From positions 1-64,000 of the forward strand of contig JABWBR010000007.1 in the NCBI GenBank assembly GCA_013360405.1: a DNA stretch of 64,000 nt, written 5' to 3'. A program made the translations under genes and the position numbers. Positions 16,886 through 26,414 of the stretch are shown piece after piece. Position 1 is the first letter of the stretch. Each line of letters opens with the position of its first letter. A model generated the notes under the pieces. It worked only from the letters and a program-made list of their open reading frames with translations. It ran no database searches and had not been told where the DNA came from. This DNA comes from Saprospiraceae bacterium. GTDB lineage: Bacteria; Bacteroidota; Bacteroidia; Chitinophagales; Saprospiraceae.

Positions 16886-18667
16886 ATGCCCATACTGAAG
16901 CTCATAGCAAAAATACATGGCGGAATAATGTGGCTGCAGGGGCGGCTGAGCAAAAAGCAATTCATCTTTTTGTCGAGCGTGCTGGTGGGCTTGTCGGCGG
17001 GTATGGCGGCTATTGTGCTGAAGACTTTTGCGCATTATATATTCAGGCTGGCAACCTTCGATAAAACAGCGCATTTTTCTTTTTTACTGTTGTTCCTGCC
17101 TTTTTTGGGCATATTGCTCACCGTATTAGTGGTAAAAAAATTATTCCATAATAAATTTGAAAAAGGGCTTTCCAATATCCTTTTCGCCATTGCCCAAAAA
17201 TCGAGCATCGTGCCGCGGGTGCAGATGTATGCCCAGGTAGTGACGAGTTCGCTTACCGTAGGGCTTGGCGGCTCTGCCGGACTCGAAGCGCCGATCGTGG
17301 TCACGGGGGCTGCTTTCGGTTCTAATTATGCGCGCACGTACAAATTGGATTATAAAGAAAGAACGCTACTGTTGGCCTGCGGCATCGCAGCGGGCATTGC
17401 TGCGGCGTTTAATGCGCCGATCGCCGGGGTTTTATTTGCATTGGAAGTATTGCTGCTCGACGTGAGTATTTCTGCATTTACGCCGCTTATTATTGCAGCT
17501 GCATCAGGCGCTTTAATTTCAAAAATAATTCTCAATGATGATATTCTTTTATCGTTCCAACTACAAAAAGCCTTTGATTATCACAACGTGCCTTTTTATG
17601 TGCTGCTGGGCGTATTTGCGGGCATAGTATCCGTATACCACTCCCGCACCTTCACCCGTGTAGAATCGTATATAATTAAAAAAATAAAAAGTCCCTATCG
17701 CAAAGTAGTGATTGGCGGTATCGCACTAGCTATCCTTATTTACATTTTTCCGAGTTTATTCGGAGAAGGTTATGAAAGCATCAAAATGCTCTCCTTGCAG
17801 CACCCCGAAAAACTGCTGGACAACAGCGTTTTTCACAATTTTAAAAACAACGAATGGTTCGTCCTGTTATTTGTGGGTGCGCTGGTATTCGTCAAAGCCA
17901 TTGCCACCGCTGTCACCATCGGTAGCGGCGGCAACGGCGGCAATTTTGCGCCTTCGCTGTTTGTGGGCGCTTATCTCGGTTTTTTCTTTTCCCGCTTTTT
18001 CAATATGCTGGATATAACCCGGCTGCCCGAAAACAATTTTACGCTGGTAGGCATGGCTGGTATATTGAGCGGCTTGTACCACGCGCCTTTGACGGCCATA
18101 TTTTTGATAGCCGAAATTACCGGCGGCTACACCCTCATGATCCCGCTCATGATCGTGTCTTCGATTAGTTTTGCGATTTCAAAATCTTACGAAAAATATT
18201 CCATGGATGCCAAAAAACTAGCCAGCCGCGGGCAGATTTTTACTTCGGATAAAGACCGCAATATTTTGTCGTCGCTTAAAATGAACAACCTTATCGAAAC
18301 CGATTTTAAAACAGTAGGCCCGGAGAATACACTGGGTGATCTGGTAGAAGCTATCGCCGCTTCAAAAAGGAATATTTTTCCGGTGGTTAAAGAAAATCAA
18401 TTAATCGGTATCATTTTATTGGACAATATCCGTGAGATTATTTTTAAAAATGAGTTATACGAAAAAGTATGGGTAAAAGATCTGATGACAAGACCTCCCG
18501 GCATCATTGATATCAACGAAAGCATGGAATCGGCCATGAAAAAGTTCGACGATACCGGCGCCTGGAATTTGCCGGTAGTACACGATGGGAAATATGTAGG
18601 GTTTATTTCAAAATCGAATGTGTTTTCGTATTACCGCACTCAGTTGAAGACGAATATTATTGAGTAG
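16886..18667 (+). CDS. ClC-family chloride channel/antiporter with CBS domains
   Basis: This membrane protein of about 593 aa from the chosen start belongs to the voltage-gated chloride channel family. Selectivity-filter segments are visible: GGSAGLEAPIVV (the gating-glutamate position), GIAAGIAAAFNAPIAGVLFA, and GSGGNGGNFAPSLFVGAYLG. Two CBS domains follow the membrane part in the last 130 residues (SSLKMNNLIETDFKTVGP; VKDLMTRPPGIIDINESM). Whether it is a channel or an H+/Cl- exchanger cannot be settled here. Start chosen at 16886 because upstream ATGs fall within or before the promoter and repeat region. Confidence 0.92.
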   Translation: MPILKLIAKIHGGIMWLQGRLSKKQFIFLSSVLVGLSAGMAAIVLKTFAHYIFRLATFDKTAHFSFLLLFLPFLGILLTVLVVKKLFHNKFEKGLSNILFAIAQKSSIVPRVQMYAQVVTSSLTVGLGGSAGLEAPIVVTGAAFGSNYARTYKLDYKERTLLLACGIAAGIAAAFNAPIAGVLFALEVLLLDVSISAFTPLIIAAASGALISKIILNDDILLSFQLQKAFDYHNVPFYVLLGVFAGIVSVYHSRTFTRVESYIIKKIKSPYRKVVIGGIALAILIYIFPSLFGEGYESIKMLSLQHPEKLLDNSVFHNFKNNEWFVLLFVGALVFVKAIATAVTIGSGGNGGNFAPSLFVGAYLGFFFSRFFNMLDITRLPENNFTLVGMAGILSGLYHAPLTAIFLIAEITGGYTLMIPLMIVSSISFAISKSYEKYSMDAKKLASRGQIFTSDKDRNILSSLKMNNLIETDFKTVGPENTLGDLVEAIAASKRNIFPVVKENQLIGIILLDNIREIIFKNELYEKVWVKDLMTRPPGIIDINESMESAMKKFDDTGAWNLPVVHDGKYVGFISKSNVFSYYRTQLKTNIIE

Positions 18668-18683
18668 AGGATATTTGATTTTT

Positions 18684-18777
18684 TTACCACAGAGTTAAAC
18701 GGAGTAAAACGGAGTTCCACAGAGTCAAAATCTCGCTCTGTGTCACTCTGTGTGCACTCCGTTTAACTCTGTGGTAA
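18684..18777. repeat. 22-bp perfect inverted repeat after the ClC gene
   Basis: Arms 18684-18705 (TTACCACAGAGTTAAACGG..) and 18756-18777 are perfect inverted complements; the loop contains further ACAGAG/CTCTGT half-copies. It begins 16 nt after the ClC stop and can act as a transcript-end hairpin. Similar ACCACAGAGTTA text is a widespread extragenic repeat in bacteria (from memory). Confidence 0.8.
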
Positions 18778-18838
18778 ATAAAACCAGTGAACAGTCTCCT
18801 TCCTTTCCTTGTTTCATACAAAAATTTTCCTCAAACCT

Positions 18839-19546
18839 ATGCGCTTCCTCCTCCTACTCCTCCCCTTTACCTGCTGCTTCTGCCAACACGACAGCGAACC
18901 CGTAATAGAACCCACTCCGCCGGTAGATACGCCCCTGTATATCTCCTACCTGGCACTGGGCGATTCGTATACCATCGGGCAGAGCGTACCTGCCGACGAG
19001 CGTTTTCCGGCGCAGCTTATCGATAGCCTGTTGCCGCACCAAATCATGGGAAGCGCAAGAGTCATCGCCAAGACCGGTTGGACCACTGCCGAACTCGACG
19101 CCGCCATTGCCGCCGCCCAACCTCCGGTAGGTAACAGCTACGATATCGTCACCCTGCTCATCGGCGTCAACAACCAATACCGGGGTTATCCGCTCGATCA
19201 ATACGAAACGCAGTTTGCCGACCTGCTCGAACAAGCCGTTATTTACGCCGGCAGCCGCCCCGAGCGGGTATTTGTGTTGTCGATTCCCGACTACGCCTAT
19301 ACCCCCTTCGGCCAAAATTTCAACCCCACCCGCATCAGCCAGGAAATCGACGAATTTAACGCTGCCAATAAAGCTATTTCGCTGGCACGCGGAGTTCACT
19401 ATATCGATATTACCCCCATCTCCCGCGAAGGCCTGCAAGACCCCACACTTGTCGCTTCTGATCAACTGCACCCCTCCGGCAAGATGTATGCCCGGTGGGT
19501 GTCACTACTGAAAGCGGAAGTGGTCCATGAATTGAAGGGGGAGTAA
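18839..19546 (+). CDS. SGNH/GDSL hydrolase lipoprotein
   Basis: This is a predicted secreted esterase/lipase-like enzyme of 235 aa. The signal peptide ends with PFTCC, a lipobox candidate. Block I is ALGDSYTIG (catalytic Ser), block III is LLIGVNNQYRG (Gly/Asn) and block V is SDQLHPSGKMY (Asp and His), so all SGNH residues are present. The ATG at 18839 places the signal peptide at the N-terminus, better than 18809. The stop codon overlaps an inverted repeat. Confidence 0.88.
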   Translation: MRFLLLLLPFTCCFCQHDSEPVIEPTPPVDTPLYISYLALGDSYTIGQSVPADERFPAQLIDSLLPHQIMGSARVIAKTGWTTAELDAAIAAAQPPVGNSYDIVTLLIGVNNQYRGYPLDQYETQFADLLEQAVIYAGSRPERVFVLSIPDYAYTPFGQNFNPTRISQEIDEFNAANKAISLARGVHYIDITPISREGLQDPTLVASDQLHPSGKMYARWVSLLKAEVVHELKGE

Positions 19547-19614
19547 TGTGCTGATTTGCTGATTTGCTGATGTGCTAATGGTTTTATAAAAATAATCAGC
19601 ACATCAGCACATTA
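19544..19614. repeat. Inverted repeat overlapping the SGNH stop codon
   Basis: Arms 19544-19564 (TAATGTGCTGATTTGCTG..) and 19594-19614 match at 20 of 21 positions. The first TAA is the stop codon of the SGNH gene. A second half-copy (CATCAGCACATCA) follows to about 19629. There is no T-run, so it is not a classic terminator. Confidence 0.75.
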
Positions 19615-19686
19615 ACCCATCAGCACATCAACTCTTGCTATTCCAACCAAAAATCAGGATATTGCCCCCTCAAACAATAGCAGGCA

Positions 19687-22488
19687 ATGACCTACGACAA
19701 TTTTACCGTCAAAGCGCAAGACGCCATCATCAAAGCCCAGCAGATCGCTGCGGCCCAGGAGCAACAACAGGTAGATACCACACACCTCGTCCGGGGCATC
19801 CTCGATACCGATGAAAACGTGACCTCCTTCCTACTGCAAAAAATGAACGTAGACGCCAAAGCGCTGCGCCACCGGCTCGACGAAGCCATTCGCGTATACC
19901 CGCGCGTGCAGGGCGTTGAAAAACAATACCTGACTACCGAAGCCAACCGCTCGCTGAGCCGCGCCAAGTCGATGCTCACCGAATTTGGCGACGAGTTTAT
20001 CTCTATCGAGCTCATGCTGCTGGGTATCCTGCTGGGCGACGACAAAGGGGCAAGGCTGCTCAAAGAAAGCGGAGCCACCCCAGAGGCCCTCAAAGAAGCC
20101 ATCCTCGAATTGCGCAACGGCCGCAAAGTAACCGAACAAAGCGCCGAAGACACCTACAACGCCCTCGGCAAATTCGGCATCAACCTCAACGAACGTGCCG
20201 AAACAGGCAAACTCGACCCCATCATCGGTCGCGACGAGGAGATCCGCCGCGTACTACACATCCTGGCACGCCGCACCAAAAACAACCCCGTGCTGGTAGG
20301 CGAACCCGGCGTGGGTAAAACCGCTATCGTGGAAGGCATCGCCTGGCGCATCGTGAAAGGCGACGTGCCCGACAACCTGGCCTCCAAAAAGATTTATGTG
20401 CTCGACATCGCCGGACTCGTAGCCGGCGCCAAATACAAGGGCGAATTCGAAGAACGCCTCAAAAGCGTCATCAAAGAAGTCACCGACTCCAGCGGCGAGA
20501 TCGTCTTGTTTATTGACGAAATCCACACCCTTATCGGCGCGGGCGGCGGACAAGGCGCTATCGACGCCGCCAATATCCTCAAACCCGCCCTGGCCCGCGG
20601 CGAACTCCACGCCATCGGCGCCACCACACTCGACGAATACCAGAAGTATTTTGAAAAAGATAAAGCCCTGGTGCGCCGCTTCCAAACCGTAAATATCGAA
20701 GAACCCAGCGTAGAAGACACCATCTCCATACTTCGCGGCCTCCAGGAGCGCTATGAAGTGTACCACAAAATCGAGATCCTCGACGAGGCTCTCATCGCCG
20801 CCGCCGAGCTTTCGCACCGCTATATCGCCGATCGATTCCTGCCCGACAAGGCCATCGACCTCATCGACGAAGCCGCCGCCAAACTACGCCTCGAACTCGA
20901 CTCGGTGCCCGAAGAAGTGGACAATTGGGAACGCCGCGTGCGCCAACTCGAAATAGAACGAGAAGCCATCAAACGCGAACGCGACGAGAAAAAGCTGCAA
21001 AGCATCTCCGAGCAAATCGCCAATGCCCGCGAAAAACGCGACTCGCTGCGCGCCACCTGGCAAAACGAAAAAGAGATCGTCGACCAAATCACGGGTATCA
21101 AAAAACGCATCGACGAACTCGACAACGAGGCCGATAAAGCCGAACGCAACAGCGACTACGAAACGGTAGCCAAAATCCGCTACGGCGAACTCCAGCACCA
21201 GCAATCGCTGCTCAAAGGCGCCGAAGAAAAACTGGGTCTACTGCCTGAAGAAAACCGGCTCACCAACCAGCAGGTTACCGCCAACGATATCGCCGAAGTA
21301 GTAGGCCGCTGGACCGGCATCCCCGTCTCCCGCATGCTGCAAAGCGAAAAAGACAAACTGCTACTGCTCGAAGACGAACTGCACAAACGGCTCATTGGCC
21401 AGGACGAAGCCGTACGCGCCGTGGCCAACGCCGTGCGCCGCAGTCGCGCCGGCCTCCAGGATGCCGACCGGCCTATCGGCTCGTTTATCTTCCTGGGCCC
21501 TACCGGCGTTGGAAAAACCGAGCTGGCCAAAGCCCTCGCCGAGGTGCTCTTCAACGATGAAAAAGCCATCACCCGCATCGATATGAGCGAATACCAGGAG
21601 CGCCACAACGTGTCGCGGCTCGTGGGCGCTCCTCCGGGTTATGTAGGCTACGAAGAAGGCGGACAGCTCACCGAGGCCGTGCGCCGCAAGCCCTACTCCA
21701 TCATCCTGCTCGACGAAGTCGAAAAGGCGCACCCCGACACCTTCAACATCCTGCTGCAGTTGCTCGACGACGGCCGGCTTACCGACAGCAGGGGCCGCAC
21801 CGCAAGTTTTAAAAATACCATCATCATCATGACCTCCAACATGGGGTCGGAGACCATCCTCGAAAACTTTGAAGACCTCGACGCCCTGGGCGAAAAACAC
21901 CGCAACGAGATCGTCGCCACCACCAAAACCGAGGTATTCAACCTGCTCAAAGAAACCCTGCGCCCCGAGTTTCTCAACCGCATCGACGAGCAGGTGATGT
22001 TCCTGCCGCTCGGTAAAACCGACATCAGGCAGATCCTCGCGTTGCTGCTCAAAAAAGTGGACAAGCAGTTGGCCCGTCAGGGACTCGTGTTGCGCGCCAG
22101 CGACAAAGCCCTCGACTGGCTGGCCGACAAAGGCTACGACCCCCAATTCGGCGCCCGCCCCATGAAACGCGCCCTGCAAAAAGAACTAGTTGACGAACTC
22201 TCCAAGCAAGTCCTGAGCGGCGCCTTTACCGCCGGCGATACGATCTACATAGATATCAAAAACAACGCCCTGACCTTTGGCAAGACGCCTTTTGAGGGCG
22301 CCGTGCACATTCCCGAGGCCACTGCAGAAGAAGCTGCCGAGGCGGCGGCAGCCCCCGCCGTCGAGGAAGAGAAACACCAGGCCGCTAAAGCCGCCCAGCG
22401 CAAAAAAACGCTCGAAGAGCTGGACCAGGCCACTAAAGATGTGATGGATGCGGTGAAGGACGTGAAGGGGGGGAAGAAGAAGGAGTAG
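19687..22488 (+). CDS. clpB: ATP-dependent disaggregase ClpB
   Basis: ClpB is an AAA+ chaperone that works with DnaK to dissolve aggregates. Order: Clp-N repeats (1-150), AAA-1 with [13 protein letters not shown] near 206, a coiled-coil middle domain (about 410-525, rich in E/K/R), AAA-2 with [16 protein letters not shown] near 606, and the C-terminal D2-small domain. The family part ends near residue 865. A low-complexity tail rich in A, E and K follows, making the protein 933 aa, longer than usual. No heat-shock promoter element was recognised. Confidence 0.97.
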   Translation: MTYDNFTVKAQDAIIKAQQIAAAQEQQQVDTTHLVRGILDTDENVTSFLLQKMNVDAKALRHRLDEAIRVYPRVQGVEKQYLTTEANRSLSRAKSMLTEFGDEFISIELMLLGILLGDDKGARLLKESGATPEALKEAILELRNGRKVTEQSAEDTYNALGKFGINLNERAETGKLDPIIGRDEEIRRVLHILARRTKNNPVLVGEPGVGKTAIVEGIAWRIVKGDVPDNLASKKIYVLDIAGLVAGAKYKGEFEERLKSVIKEVTDSSGEIVLFIDEIHTLIGAGGGQGAIDAANILKPALARGELHAIGATTLDEYQKYFEKDKALVRRFQTVNIEEPSVEDTISILRGLQERYEVYHKIEILDEALIAAAELSHRYIADRFLPDKAIDLIDEAAAKLRLELDSVPEEVDNWERRVRQLEIEREAIKRERDEKKLQSISEQIANAREKRDSLRATWQNEKEIVDQITGIKKRIDELDNEADKAERNSDYETVAKIRYGELQHQQSLLKGAEEKLGLLPEENRLTNQQVTANDIAEVVGRWTGIPVSRMLQSEKDKLLLLEDELHKRLIGQDEAVRAVANAVRRSRAGLQDADRPIGSFIFLGPTGVGKTELAKALAEVLFNDEKAITRIDMSEYQERHNVSRLVGAPPGYVGYEEGGQLTEAVRRKPYSIILLDEVEKAHPDTFNILLQLLDDGRLTDSRGRTASFKNTIIIMTSNMGSETILENFEDLDALGEKHRNEIVATTKTEVFNLLKETLRPEFLNRIDEQVMFLPLGKTDIRQILALLLKKVDKQLARQGLVLRASDKALDWLADKGYDPQFGARPMKRALQKELVDELSKQVLSGAFTAGDTIYIDIKNNALTFGKTPFEGAVHIPEATAEEAAEAAAAPAVEEEKHQAAKAAQRKKTLEELDQATKDVMDAVKDVKGGKKKE

Positions 22489-22534
22489 ACTTTGGGACTG
22501 TGCGACTTTGCGACTGTACGACTTTGGGACTTTG
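22488..22534 (+). repeat. GACTTTG tandem repeat after clpB
   Basis: Five degenerate copies of a 9-10-nt unit (GACTTTGGGACTGTGC...) begin at the last base of the clpB stop codon. The reverse-strand relative follows the permease stop at 10669. The rest of the gap to 22773 has no convincing gene, only a 16-codon ATG frame at 22716. Confidence 0.55.
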
Positions 22535-22773
22535 TCGTTCGTTTCGGCTCCGCTCAACGAGCGACATGGCAGGCTATCGAGGACCCCGCGACAGATTGCG
22601 GTCAGCGGGTTGCTGTATTGACTTTGTCATAAAAAATCCAGACCTTCGCAGATAAGCGGCTTGGATGTATTGCGGAAATAAAAGAGTTCTGCTTGATAAA
22701 AAATTAATAAACAGCCATGCCCACATTGGAGGAGATTATAACAACCATTATCTACAATAAAAAATAAATAGAA

Positions 22774-23901
22774 ATGAGAGCTTTTTGTCACATATCAGAA
22801 TTTAATGAGTTCGGTTACGATATACTACCGAGTATGATTTTATTATCTGAGAAATTAGTTATCTGGAGCCCATCTGGGAGTCAGATAGAATATTTTAATA
22901 ATACTAATAAAACCTATTTTACTCGAAAGAATATGCTTGAGTTAATTGATGAAGGCTATGTACAAATAATAGGCAGAGATAGCTGGATTTCTGATATCGA
23001 ATTTAGAAACAATCATAGTTGGATTTTTTCTAAATGGGATAATGACTTTGATGGTACTATAAAACTGTGGTCAAGAGAAGATTTGTCAAAAGCAACAGAA
23101 AACAAAAGAGTAATTATTGATACCCCTGAAAACGGGTTTCAGAAAGCCGATGATTTCTTGAATAACTTGAATAACAAAGTATCAGTAGAAAATTTGAAAG
23201 AGAGAATTTCTAAAAATGAATTGCCGAAGGGAACGTCTGAAAAAATTATTGGAAAATCAATCGAACAACAAGTTAGAGTTGCTTTAAGAGATATTTTCAA
23301 TCACATAGACGCTAGAAATTCGAGTTTCTGTAATGTGAGTATTGAACCTGATGAATGGGCTGACTTTATATATGAAATTGTAGGTGTTGAAACTCAAATT
23401 TATTCTCAAACTTCAGAAATTAAAGCTGATAAAGTATTTGAAATTTTGGATGTAATGAGAAAATTCCAAGACATCAAAAATTTCAAGTCTATTAAGAATA
23501 TGCTAAAATTTCGTAATTTAGTAAAGTATGAACTTGTAGAAATGGCAAATTCTAAATTGTCGGTTGAAGACATCATGGATAATGCAATAGCCTCTGGCGT
23601 TAAAATACCCACTTGGTTTGAAAGTTTGAGACCAAAAAGTGAGGATTATGTTAGTTTAGGGTTTATAGTTGGTTCAGTAGCTACATTAGGAACTTCTCTG
23701 TTAGACTACATTATGCTTGCTGCAGGTACAGGAACTGAAATATTTGGAAGAGATACAATCGGAAAAAGAGTTTTTGCAAAAGTCAATTTGCTAAAAGTAA
23801 AACCAACTAAATTTAAAACACCATTCATTTTAGCATTTGGAAGAGACAGCGTGACATATGGTGAAGCAAAATCATTATATAATAAGTTAATTCAAAAATA
23901 A
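22774..23901 (+). CDS. Hypothetical protein, A+T-rich, probably acquired
   Basis: This 375-aa predicted soluble protein is not one I recognise. Codon use is strongly A/T-ending, unlike clpB and the his genes, which suggests recent transfer. The N-terminal 120 residues are rich in aromatic residues and acidic/Asn segments (SWIFSKWDNDFDGTIKLW); the middle is helical with many lysines. A Gly/Ala-rich segment near 290-315 (VGSVATLGTSLLDYIM) could be a membrane or hydrophobic helix. A clean terminator follows. It is the left edge of an accessory island. Confidence 0.7.
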   Translation: MRAFCHISEFNEFGYDILPSMILLSEKLVIWSPSGSQIEYFNNTNKTYFTRKNMLELIDEGYVQIIGRDSWISDIEFRNNHSWIFSKWDNDFDGTIKLWSREDLSKATENKRVIIDTPENGFQKADDFLNNLNNKVSVENLKERISKNELPKGTSEKIIGKSIEQQVRVALRDIFNHIDARNSSFCNVSIEPDEWADFIYEIVGVETQIYSQTSEIKADKVFEILDVMRKFQDIKNFKSIKNMLKFRNLVKYELVEMANSKLSVEDIMDNAIASGVKIPTWFESLRPKSEDYVSLGFIVGSVATLGTSLLDYIMLAAGTGTEIFGRDTIGKRVFAKVNLLKVKPTKFKTPFILAFGRDSVTYGEAKSLYNKLIQK

Positions 23902-23953
23902 CCTCCACCAACATCGGTTTGAACGCAAGTCGGGCTGATGTAATAAAACGCCG

Positions 23954-23987
23954 AGCGCATCAAAGTAAATTTTGGATGCGCTTTTTG
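23954..23987 (+). terminator. Rho-independent terminator
   Basis: Stem AGCGCATC (23954-23961) pairs with GATGCGCT (23975-23982), with extra AAA/TTT pairing inside, followed by TTTTTG. It ends the transcript of the A+T-rich orphan gene. Confidence 0.7.
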
Positions 23988-24014
23988 TTTATTGGGGTAA
24001 TTCCCGTATTTTTG
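23984..24014 (+). promoter_or_regulatory. Promoter of the Rpn nuclease gene
   Basis: TTTG at 23984-23987 and TATTTTTG at 24007-24014 are separated by exactly 19 nt, matching the Bacteroidota -33/-7 arrangement. The start codon at 24032 is 17 nt downstream of the box. Confidence 0.55.
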
Positions 24015-24031
24015 TTACAAATTGTTTCAAA

Positions 24032-24892
24032 ATGGCAAAAAAACTGGTTCGGTTCGATTGGGCGATGAAGCGTCTGCTCCGGAACAAAGCCAACTTCGAC
24101 ATTTTGGAAGGCTTTCTGTCCGAGTTGCTCCATGAGGATTTCAAGATAAAGCAAATCCTTGAAAGCGAAGGAAATAAAGCAACCGAGGACGACAAGTTCA
24201 ACCGGGTAGACATTCTCGTGGAGAACAGCAAGGGTGAGTTAGTTATCGTCGAAATCCAAAATACCCGTGAAGCAGACTACTTCCAGCGAATGCTGTATGG
24301 GACGGCCAAGGTCATTGTGGAGCATATTGCGGAAGGGCAGCCGTATTCCCGGGTCAAAAAAATGTACTCCGTGAATATCGTGTATTTTGACCTCGGTCAA
24401 GGGGATGACTATGTGTATCATGGAACGACCACTTTTATAGGAATTCACAGTCACCACGAACTGGAACTTTCCGAAAAGCAGAAAGAACTTTTCAAAAAGA
24501 CATCAGTATCGGACTTACACCCGGAGTACTATGTGATAAAAACCAATCGGTTCAACGAGGTCGCCAAAGACACGCTGGACGAGTGGATATACTTCCTAAA
24601 AACGGCCGAAATTAAGGACGAGTTTACGGCAAAAGGCTTGAAGGCTGCCAGCCAGAAACTTGATATTTTGAAATTAGACCCTGCAGACCGGAAGGAGTAT
24701 GACCGATATATGGAAGCGCAAAGGAGTGATGCGAGTTTTGTGGAGACGGTGAAACTAGAAATATCAAGCGCAATACGGGAAGTTGCAGAAAATGCACTTA
24801 GGATAGGATTATCTTTTGAAGTTGTAGCACAGATAACGGGACTTTCAGTCGATAGGATACAGGAAATTGCCGATAGTATGAAGGATAAATAA
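24032..24892 (+). CDS. Rpn-family PD-(D/E)XK nuclease (transposase_31-like)
   Basis: This 286-aa protein belongs to the Rpn/PDDEXK_2 family, recombination-promoting nucleases often annotated as putative transposases. The catalytic pattern is RVDILVENSKGELVIVEIQ (Asp, then ExQ). N-terminal VRFDWAMKRLLRNKANFDIL and C-terminal SFEVVAQITGLSVDRIQEI, a helix-turn-helix-like tail, are typical. E. coli Rpn proteins are DNA endonucleases. The ATG at 24032 is used because the upstream ATG at 23972 precedes the promoter. It may act in mobility or defence; the context is an accessory island. Confidence 0.85.
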   Translation: MAKKLVRFDWAMKRLLRNKANFDILEGFLSELLHEDFKIKQILESEGNKATEDDKFNRVDILVENSKGELVIVEIQNTREADYFQRMLYGTAKVIVEHIAEGQPYSRVKKMYSVNIVYFDLGQGDDYVYHGTTTFIGIHSHHELELSEKQKELFKKTSVSDLHPEYYVIKTNRFNEVAKDTLDEWIYFLKTAEIKDEFTAKGLKAASQKLDILKLDPADRKEYDRYMEAQRSDASFVETVKLEISSAIREVAENALRIGLSFEVVAQITGLSVDRIQEIADSMKDK

Positions 24893-24939
24893 ATCGTCCA
24901 ACGTTGCAACCATGCATCCACGGCCATTGAGTGAAGTCA

Positions 24940-25019
24940 AAACAATTGCTGCAATAGTTGCCGGCGCCTGCATGGCCGCAGGCGGCGCAGGTAAGGGTAG
25001 TATTCTTTATCTTTTTCAT
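24940..25019 (-). pseudogene. Remnant of a zinc-ribbon protein N-terminus
   Basis: From the ATG at 25019 the frame reads a short zinc ribbon with CAACGHAGAGNYCSNC. This pattern opens many Bacteroidota membrane proteins such as DUF3667 proteins. After about 24 residues the sequence loses similarity (FDFTQWPWMHG). It is best viewed as the broken 5' end of such a gene, left between the Rpn gene and the ATPase. Short length keeps confidence low. Confidence 0.3.
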
Positions 25020-25038
25020 GCCGGGTAATTCTGCATGT

Positions 25039-26190
25039 TCACGTTTTTGCATTCTTCCAATAAAGCAACCACCCGTGTGCTGTTTCAAATTCCTGTTCTC
25101 CCAAATAGATCACGGCACAATAGTCAGGGGGGACGCCGCTTGTCTGTTGCCACCAGGCCAGGCCGGAAAACAGGCGGGTATTGAAGGTTTGGGAGGCTTT
25201 GAACTCGACAGATTTCAGTGCGCCGTCTTCTTCGATGAGGAGATCCACTTCATTGCCATTGCTGTCGCGCCAAAACCAAAACTGGGGCCTTATACCCTGG
25301 TGTACGCGCGATTTGTAGAGCTCCATCAACAACATATTTTCGATGATATTTCCAAAGTAATAGTGCGTACTTAGCTGCTCCGCCGAAGTAATGCCCAGCA
25401 AATAACAAAGCAAGCCTGTATCGGTGAAATACATTTTGGGCGATTTGATGAGCCGTTTATTAAAGTTGTTGAAATAAGGCTGAAGAAAATAAACCAGGTA
25501 AGATGCCTCCAAAATGGATAGCCACGATTTTACCGTATTTACCGATACGTCTGCGTCTTTGGACAGCGTGCTGAGATTCAGCAATTGCCCGACGCGCCCC
25601 GCACATAGTCGCACAAAGCGGTTGAACTGCGCCAGGTCGCCCACATTTTGAAGCAGGCGCACGTCGCGCTGCAAATATGTATCGAGGTAATTCGGATAGA
25701 CGAGCGAGGGTGGCGCCGACTTGTCGTAAATGACCGGATACCCCCCCTGAAATGCCCACTGTTCGCTGCTAAGGGTATGTTGAATTTCCTCGGGCAATTC
25801 ATTCCAACTGAAAGGCAGTAGGTTAAGGATACCCACCCGACCTGCGAGTGATTGGGTGATTTTTTCCATCATGAGGAAATTTTGCGAGCCGGAAAGGACG
25901 AAACGCAAATCGCGATTGCCATCTACCACACCTTGTAGGTAAGAAAAAAGGTGTGGTACCCGCTGGGCTTCGTCGAGTATTGCGCCTTGAGGAAAAGAAG
26001 CCAAAAATCGACGGGGGTCTTGCTGGGCAAACAACTGCGTGTCGGGGTTTTCTAAGTTGGCATATGGCAAATTGGGCAGAAGATGCCGCAGCAGGGTAGT
26101 TTTACCCGATTGTCGCGGCCCTCCCACATACACGATGGGAAAGTATTTCATCAATTCGCCTACTTGCGGCATGAGTTGACGGGTAATCAT
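25039..26190 (-). CDS. AAA_14 ATPase with DUF4143 domain
   Basis: This 383-aa cytoplasmic protein has an N-terminal P-loop ATPase (GGPRQSGKTTLLRHL near 24; Walker B GAILDEAQR near 72; FVLSGSQNFLMM sensor near 96). The C-terminal DUF4143 region contains NEVDLLIEEDGALKSVEFKAS near 314, a PD-(D/E)XK-like core. Such proteins are widespread and often sit in accessory regions; their role is unproven. It is monocistronic on the minus strand. The gap to the STAND operon (26191-26414) shows no supported gene. Confidence 0.85.
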   Translation of the reverse strand: MITRQLMPQVGELMKYFPIVYVGGPRQSGKTTLLRHLLPNLPYANLENPDTQLFAQQDPRRFLASFPQGAILDEAQRVPHLFSYLQGVVDGNRDLRFVLSGSQNFLMMEKITQSLAGRVGILNLLPFSWNELPEEIQHTLSSEQWAFQGGYPVIYDKSAPPSLVYPNYLDTYLQRDVRLLQNVGDLAQFNRFVRLCAGRVGQLLNLSTLSKDADVSVNTVKSWLSILEASYLVYFLQPYFNNFNKRLIKSPKMYFTDTGLLCYLLGITSAEQLSTHYYFGNIIENMLLMELYKSRVHQGIRPQFWFWRDSNGNEVDLLIEEDGALKSVEFKASQTFNTRLFSGLAWWQQTSGVPPDYCAVIYLGEQEFETAHGWLLYWKNAKT

Positions 26191-26414
26191 TTTTATGTAA
26201 ATTTGAATTTATGATGCAAAAATACATAAATTATTTCAAAATTCGTCCGACATATTTTATTTGAAGCAACATTACTTATTCTTTGGGACTGCACCTCAAA
26301 GACTCTACTGCTTGCATAAATATTCTACGGCAAATAGTAGCTTTAGAGAGGTTCGGCGGAGGCATGCAATGGGTTATCATACGGCAAACGACACCAACTC
26401 ATGTACTTCGTTCA

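Noticed and set aside
22716-22766. 16-codon frame before the orphan gene
   Set aside because: Too short to support and no promoter or conservation evidence.
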